Shown here: one piece after another, positions 60,427 to 64,000 of the stretch
Numbering within the stretch: the stretch's first letter is position 1
Layout: each line of letters starts with the position of its first letter
NCBI RefSeq assembly: GCF_021560035.1
Contig: NZ_CP074373.1
Coordinates: 802,001 to 866,000, forward strand
Reading direction: 5' to 3'
DNA length: 64,000 nt
Source: Virgibacillus sp. NKC19-16
GTDB taxonomy: Bacteria; Bacillota; Bacilli; Bacillales; Amphibacillaceae
Notes under the pieces: generated by a model
Seen by the model: only the letters and a program-made list of their open reading frames with translations
What the model was told of the DNA's origin: nothing
Database searches by the model: none
Translations under genes and position numbers: made by a program

Positions 60427-61944
60427 ATGGATAAGAGAAAAGGCGTTTTTCAGCGCTCTTTGGATGGGATTGAGACGGTAGGGAATAAATTACCACATCC
60501 GGTCACATTGTTTGCAATTTTAGCGTTACTAGTTGTTCTTCTTTCAGCTGCTTTAGCGCCACTCGGGATTAGTGTGGAGCACCCTGGTGAAGAAGGTGAA
60601 ATGGTTGAGATTAACAACCTACTGAGCGCTGATGGTATTCAATATATGCTTACAAGTATGACGGATAACTTCATTGGTTTCGCGCCACTTGGGGTTGTAC
60701 TTGTGACGATGCTTGGTATTGGTGTTGCAGAACGCACAGGATTAATTAGTGCACTATTGCGTGGTTTTGTTTTATCTGTACCAAATCGTTTGATTACTGC
60801 TGGTTTAGTTTTTGCTGGTATTATGTCCAGTGTTGCTTCAGATGCGGGATATGTTGTCCTGCCACCACTTGGGGCTCTCATATTCGCAGCACTTGGAAGG
60901 CACCCATTAGCCGGTTTGGCTGCAGCGTTCGCAGGGGTTTCAGCAGGATTTAGTGCAAACCTATCTTTATCTGCGACAGATGCTATGCTTGGAGAGATGA
61001 CAATAGCTGCAGCATCGATTATTGACCCGGCTTATGCTGAAACCATGAACATTGCCATGAACTGGTACTTTATTGCTGTTTCCGTGTTTGTTCTAACATT
61101 TATAGGTGCTTGGGTAACGGAACGCGTAGTCGAACCTCGTTTAGGCAAGTATAAAGGTGAAAAAACAGAGGATTTGGAAGGACTTACTTCCGTTGAGAAA
61201 AAAGGTCTGATCTGGTCTGGTGTAGCCTTAGTCGTTGGGTTAATTTTAACGCTGTTACTCATTCTGCCGGAAAATGCACCGATGCGCGGCGAAGATGGTG
61301 GGATTATTCAATCACCATTTATGAGTTCATTAGTACCTATTATTGCGGTGTTATTCTTTATCCCAGGCCTTGTTTATGGGAAAATAACCAAGGTAATTCG
61401 TAACGATAAAGACGTTGCAAATCAATTGTCCGATACCATGGCATCCATGGGTATGTTCATTGCATTAGCATTTACTGCAGGGCAATTCGTTGCATTTTTC
61501 TCGGAGTCAAATATGGGGATGGTTCTTGGCGTTTACGGTGCTGAGTTCTTGCAAAGCATCAATCTTTCCGGGATTCCGCTCGTTCTGTTATTTATCTTAA
61601 TTACTGCACTGATCAACATATTTATTGGGAGTGCATCAGCCAAGTGGGCCATGATGGCACCAGTATTTGTGCCGATCATGATGCAGCTTGGCTACTCCCC
61701 GGAGCTTACGCAAATGGCTTATCGTGTTGCAGACTCAACAACGAATATCATTACACCGCTAATGACATACTTTGCAATTATCATTGCATTTGCTCAGAAG
61801 TATGATAAGAATATGGGAATTGGTACATTAATATCTGTTATGCTTCCATATTCCATTTACTTCATTATCGGTTGGACAATTATGCTTGTTGCTTGGATGC
61901 TCCTGGGAATACCGCTTGGACCAGGTTCTCCAATCCAATATTAA
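60427..61944 (+). CDS. AbgT-family p-aminobenzoyl-glutamate-type transporter
   Basis: A 505-residue carrier with about 11-13 membrane segments. The N-terminus FQRSLDGIETVGNKLPHPVTLFAILALLVVLLSA, ISALLRGFVLSVPNRLITAGLVFAGIMSSVASDAGYVVLPPLGALIF, and the block GSASAKWAMMAPVFVPIMMQLGYSPELTQMAYRVADSTTNIITPLMTYFAII are the main AbgT family signatures. Family members take up p-aminobenzoyl-glutamate or export sulfonamides. Ribosome site AAGGAAGGGG. It is followed by a terminator, so it is a single-gene unit. Confidence 0.9.
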   Translation: MDKRKGVFQRSLDGIETVGNKLPHPVTLFAILALLVVLLSAALAPLGISVEHPGEEGEMVEINNLLSADGIQYMLTSMTDNFIGFAPLGVVLVTMLGIGVAERTGLISALLRGFVLSVPNRLITAGLVFAGIMSSVASDAGYVVLPPLGALIFAALGRHPLAGLAAAFAGVSAGFSANLSLSATDAMLGEMTIAAASIIDPAYAETMNIAMNWYFIAVSVFVLTFIGAWVTERVVEPRLGKYKGEKTEDLEGLTSVEKKGLIWSGVALVVGLILTLLLILPENAPMRGEDGGIIQSPFMSSLVPIIAVLFFIPGLVYGKITKVIRNDKDVANQLSDTMASMGMFIALAFTAGQFVAFFSESNMGMVLGVYGAEFLQSINLSGIPLVLLFILITALINIFIGSASAKWAMMAPVFVPIMMQLGYSPELTQMAYRVADSTTNIITPLMTYFAIIIAFAQKYDKNMGIGTLISVMLPYSIYFIIGWTIMLVAWMLLGIPLGPGSPIQY

Positions 61945-61951
61945 AATTTAT

Positions 61952-61988
61952 AAAAGCTCTTTCCCTTGTAATGGGGAAAGAGCTTTTC
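61952..61988 (+). terminator. Terminator after AbgT gene
   Basis: AAAAGCTCTTTCCC pairs with GGGGAAAGAGCTTTT around a 7-base loop. Confidence 0.85.
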
Positions 61989-62129
61989 ATGTATAAAAAT
62001 CTCCTTATCTGTTAACACTAGATTTTAAATTATTCAATTTATCCGTTTTTACTTCATAGGCCTTTTCTAGTATAGTAATAGTAGATAGTTAATTTAAAAT
62101 TTCGACCCTTAGAGAGGAGTCTTTAAAAT

Positions 62130-63089
62130 ATGCTGGAAACAACTGTTTACAATGAAAAAATTGAAACCGTACTAACAAATATAAATAAAGTAATAATTGG
62201 GAAAGAAGAAGCTGCAACCCTCAGTTTAGTAGCATTATTGGCACAAGGGCATGTGTTGCTTGAGGATGTACCGGGGGTTGGTAAAACAATGCTTGTTCGT
62301 ACATTGGCTAGGTCTCTAGACTGTGATTTTAGAAGAATTCAGTTTACACCGGATCTATTACCTTCTGACGTAACAGGTATTTCCATATACAATCCAAAAG
62401 AGCTTGAGTTTGAGTTCCGTGGTGGCCCGATACTGGGAAATATTATACTTGCTGATGAAATTAACCGCACTTCACCAAAAACACAATCATCGCTGCTTGA
62501 AGGTATGGAAGAGAAAAATGTTACGGTAGACGGGCAGACAATCCCGCTCGCACGTCCCTTCTTTGTTATGGCTACACAAAATCCGATTGAATATGAAGGT
62601 ACATATCCACTGCCGGAAGCCCAGTTGGACCGCTTTATTTTAAAACTTAAAATGGGTTACCCGGCATTTGGGGACGAACTGGAAATGCTGGAACGCACGT
62701 CTAGAAATCATCCGATTGAGGGCGTTGATGCCGTCATGTCCAAGGAGCAATTGATTGCTATTCAAGAAGAAGTGAAAGAAGTTTATATTGATAAAAATGT
62801 GCAACATTACATTATTAATCTAGTTGGTAATACGAGAACAAATCCATCTATCCGTCTTGGCGTAAGTCCAAGAGGATCCATCGCATTAATGCGGGCAGCG
62901 AAAGCATATGCCTATATATACAGTCGGGATTACGTGCTGCCTGATGATGTGAAATTTCTGGCCCCATTTGTTTTGTCCCACCGGGTTATATTAACATCGG
63001 AAGCTAAATATGAAGGCATGACAAGTGAACAGGTTGTGGATAGTATCGTGAAAAATACACATATTCCGATTCGAAAGGAATTTCTTTAA
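62130..63089 (+). CDS. MoxR-family AAA+ ATPase
   Basis: A 319-residue AAA+ protein: Walker A EDVPGVGKTMLVRTLA (about 45-60), Walker B NIILADEINRTSPKTQSSLLEGMEE, sensor 1 ATQNPIEYEGTYPLPEAQLDRF, and arginine-rich sensor 2 VSPRGSIALMRAAKAYA. MoxR ATPases act as chaperones for co-operonic DUF58/VWA proteins. The DUF58 gene overlaps its stop codon (TAATG), the standard pairing, often followed by a transglutaminase-domain gene outside this window. Confidence 0.92.
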   Translation: MLETTVYNEKIETVLTNINKVIIGKEEAATLSLVALLAQGHVLLEDVPGVGKTMLVRTLARSLDCDFRRIQFTPDLLPSDVTGISIYNPKELEFEFRGGPILGNIILADEINRTSPKTQSSLLEGMEEKNVTVDGQTIPLARPFFVMATQNPIEYEGTYPLPEAQLDRFILKLKMGYPAFGDELEMLERTSRNHPIEGVDAVMSKEQLIAIQEEVKEVYIDKNVQHYIINLVGNTRTNPSIRLGVSPRGSIALMRAAKAYAYIYSRDYVLPDDVKFLAPFVLSHRVILTSEAKYEGMTSEQVVDSIVKNTHIPIRKEFL

Positions 63090-64000
63090 TGAAAGATTCA
63101 CTGCGATTTCTTGGTAATCTCATGTTTATCCTATTTTTATTTCTCCTTCTATTTTCTTTTGCCATGTTTCAGGGTGGATTTACAAGCTGGTTTTTGTTTT
63201 ACAGCTTTCTGCCAATCTTTCTTTATCATTTGGGATTACTGCTTTATCCGATTCGAAATTGGAAGGTTACACGAAATCTATCACGACGCGTTATTCGGGC
63301 AGGTGACGGGGTACACGCAACCATTAGGATAGAGCGAGCTATTCCATTTCCACTATATTACTGTATTTGTGAGGAAATTTTTCCGGACACATTAAATAAA
63401 GAAGATAATCGCGAGTGTAAATATCGCTATATGGTCGAATCAAATAAATTTGTGCTTAGGAGAAAAATGAAAGAGGTTATTTTTCCATCCATGAAGCGGG
63501 TAATCGAGATCCCGTACCAAATACAGCATGTTCCGCGTGGGGAGCATCAGCTGACGAAGATTCGGATTCGAACCGGAGATGTCTTTGGTTTTGTGAAAAG
63601 GGAACATACATTTGATGTATCAGATCAGCTTGTGGCTTATCCGAATGTGCGCCCCATAAATATGGCAGAAAAGATTAGCAGCTTTGAACAAGGATCTACC
63701 GCTTCCTATACATTAAATTTAAAAAATACAAATGTTGCTTCAGGTATTCGTGAATATATGCCTGGCGATAAATTTTCCTGGATTGATTGGAAACAAACAG
63801 CGAGAAAAAATGAAGTAATGACAAAGGAATTTGAACAGGAAAAAAGCACTGATATCTTACTTGTTTTAGATAGCTGTTATTACGAGGGGATGAACTTGAT
63901 CGCATTTGAAGCGGCGGTTGAAGTAACGGTTTCATTAATGGAAACCATCCGCAAACAGTCCACTGCTGTTGGTTTACTTTCTATCGGCGAGGAAGTCGCT
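63089..64000 (+). CDS. DUF58 domain protein (N-terminal part, runs off the window)
   Basis: The ATG at 63089 overlaps the MoxR stop, and the frame stays open for 304 codons to the window edge. It begins MKDSLRFLGNLMFILF with two membrane segments (about 8-26 and 33-50), continues with a beta-rich part (GDGVHATIRIERAIPFPLYY) and reaches the DUF58 signature GIREYMPGDKFSWIDWKQTARKNEVMTKEFEQEKSTDILLVLD at about residues 230-275, where the VWA-like fold begins. It acts with the MoxR ATPase; roles proposed for such pairs are in envelope protein assembly or stress. Confidence 0.9.
   Translation, partial: MKDSLRFLGNLMFILFLFLLLFSFAMFQGGFTSWFLFYSFLPIFLYHLGLLLYPIRNWKVTRNLSRRVIRAGDGVHATIRIERAIPFPLYYCICEEIFPDTLNKEDNRECKYRYMVESNKFVLRRKMKEVIFPSMKRVIEIPYQIQHVPRGEHQLTKIRIRTGDVFGFVKREHTFDVSDQLVAYPNVRPINMAEKISSFEQGSTASYTLNLKNTNVASGIREYMPGDKFSWIDWKQTARKNEVMTKEFEQEKSTDILLVLDSCYYEGMNLIAFEAAVEVTVSLMETIRKQSTAVGLLSIGEEVA

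Noticed and set aside
63555-63575. tRNA-like GATTCGAACC sequence
   Set aside because: It lies inside the DUF58 reading frame, and no acceptor stem, anticodon arm or CCA end could be formed around it.

Overview
The window looks like a chromosomal segment of a low-GC, endospore-forming, probably halotolerant member of the Bacillaceae, in the Oceanobacillus/Virgibacillus/Lentibacillus neighbourhood. The evidence is a CwlJ spore cortex hydrolase, a complete GerA-type germinant receptor operon, CitS/CitT with a CitM-type carrier and a perfect CcpA (cre) box, a BceB-type permease near a YxeA protein, very acidic exported proteins, and strong Shine-Dalgarno sites with many TTG/GTG starts. Genus is an inference; no rRNA or tRNA gene was seen.

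Layout. 1-7.5 kb: cell-envelope genes (partial FtsX-type permease, YxeA-like protein, exported peptidoglycan-binding protein, a six-unit NlpC/P60 protein in which only one unit keeps the catalytic triad, and an exported protein with two nearly identical 98-residue repeats). 8.2-11.8 kb: a poly-gamma-glutamate operon (pgsB, pgsC, a 57-residue membrane protein, capD-like gamma-glutamyltransferase) without the usual capA/pgsA. 12-20.6 kb: cwlJ, an autoregulated MarR/MFS efflux pair, a metallo-beta-lactamase-fold protein, Lrp/AsnC regulators (one decayed), isochorismatase, TSUP carrier and LysR. 20.8-27.5 kb: AlaX, a ResA-like thioredoxin, a CstR-type persulfide sensor, a ccsB/resC remnant and a CopB ATPase broken by one in-frame TAA. 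27.6-33.2 kb: YfcC-family carrier, CitS/CitT and a CitM-type carrier. 33.3-41.5 kb: assorted metabolism and transport, including FetAB and pirin. 41.7-44.8 kb: an FAD amino-acid oxidoreductase gene split by a TnpB element. 45-51 kb: a five-gene oligopeptide ABC operon. 51.4-58.1 kb: two DUF3231 paralogues and the gerABC(+small gene) operon. 58.2-64 kb: amidase, AbgT transporter, MoxR ATPase and a DUF58 protein running off the end.

Three themes stand out. First, three TnpB (IS605/IS1341-type) elements lie within 28 kb. Their ends can be placed almost to the base: each starts after a TTTAT or TTTAA motif, all three left ends share a GAGAAGACTCC-like box, and all three right ends carry a strong hairpin. 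One splits an oxidoreductase gene so cleanly that removing it restores an uninterrupted 377-residue frame; one supplies the stop codon of alaX; one sits in the likely promoter of the isochorismatase gene. Their TnpBs have three different active-site states: canonical, RuvC-II rearranged, and RuvC-III Asp lost together with the zinc finger.

Second, at least six intergenic stretches hold degenerate tandem repeats of different sequence (CGGGAGA, CGCTGATAA and CCGCG cores) that share one period of about 21 bp. I know of no description of these, and they are the best candidate here for an undescribed element.

Third, the segment is rich in recent gene decay (CopB nonsense codon, ccsB remnant, AsnC fragment, split oxidoreductase). 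Many rho-independent terminators are clear and help define transcription units.
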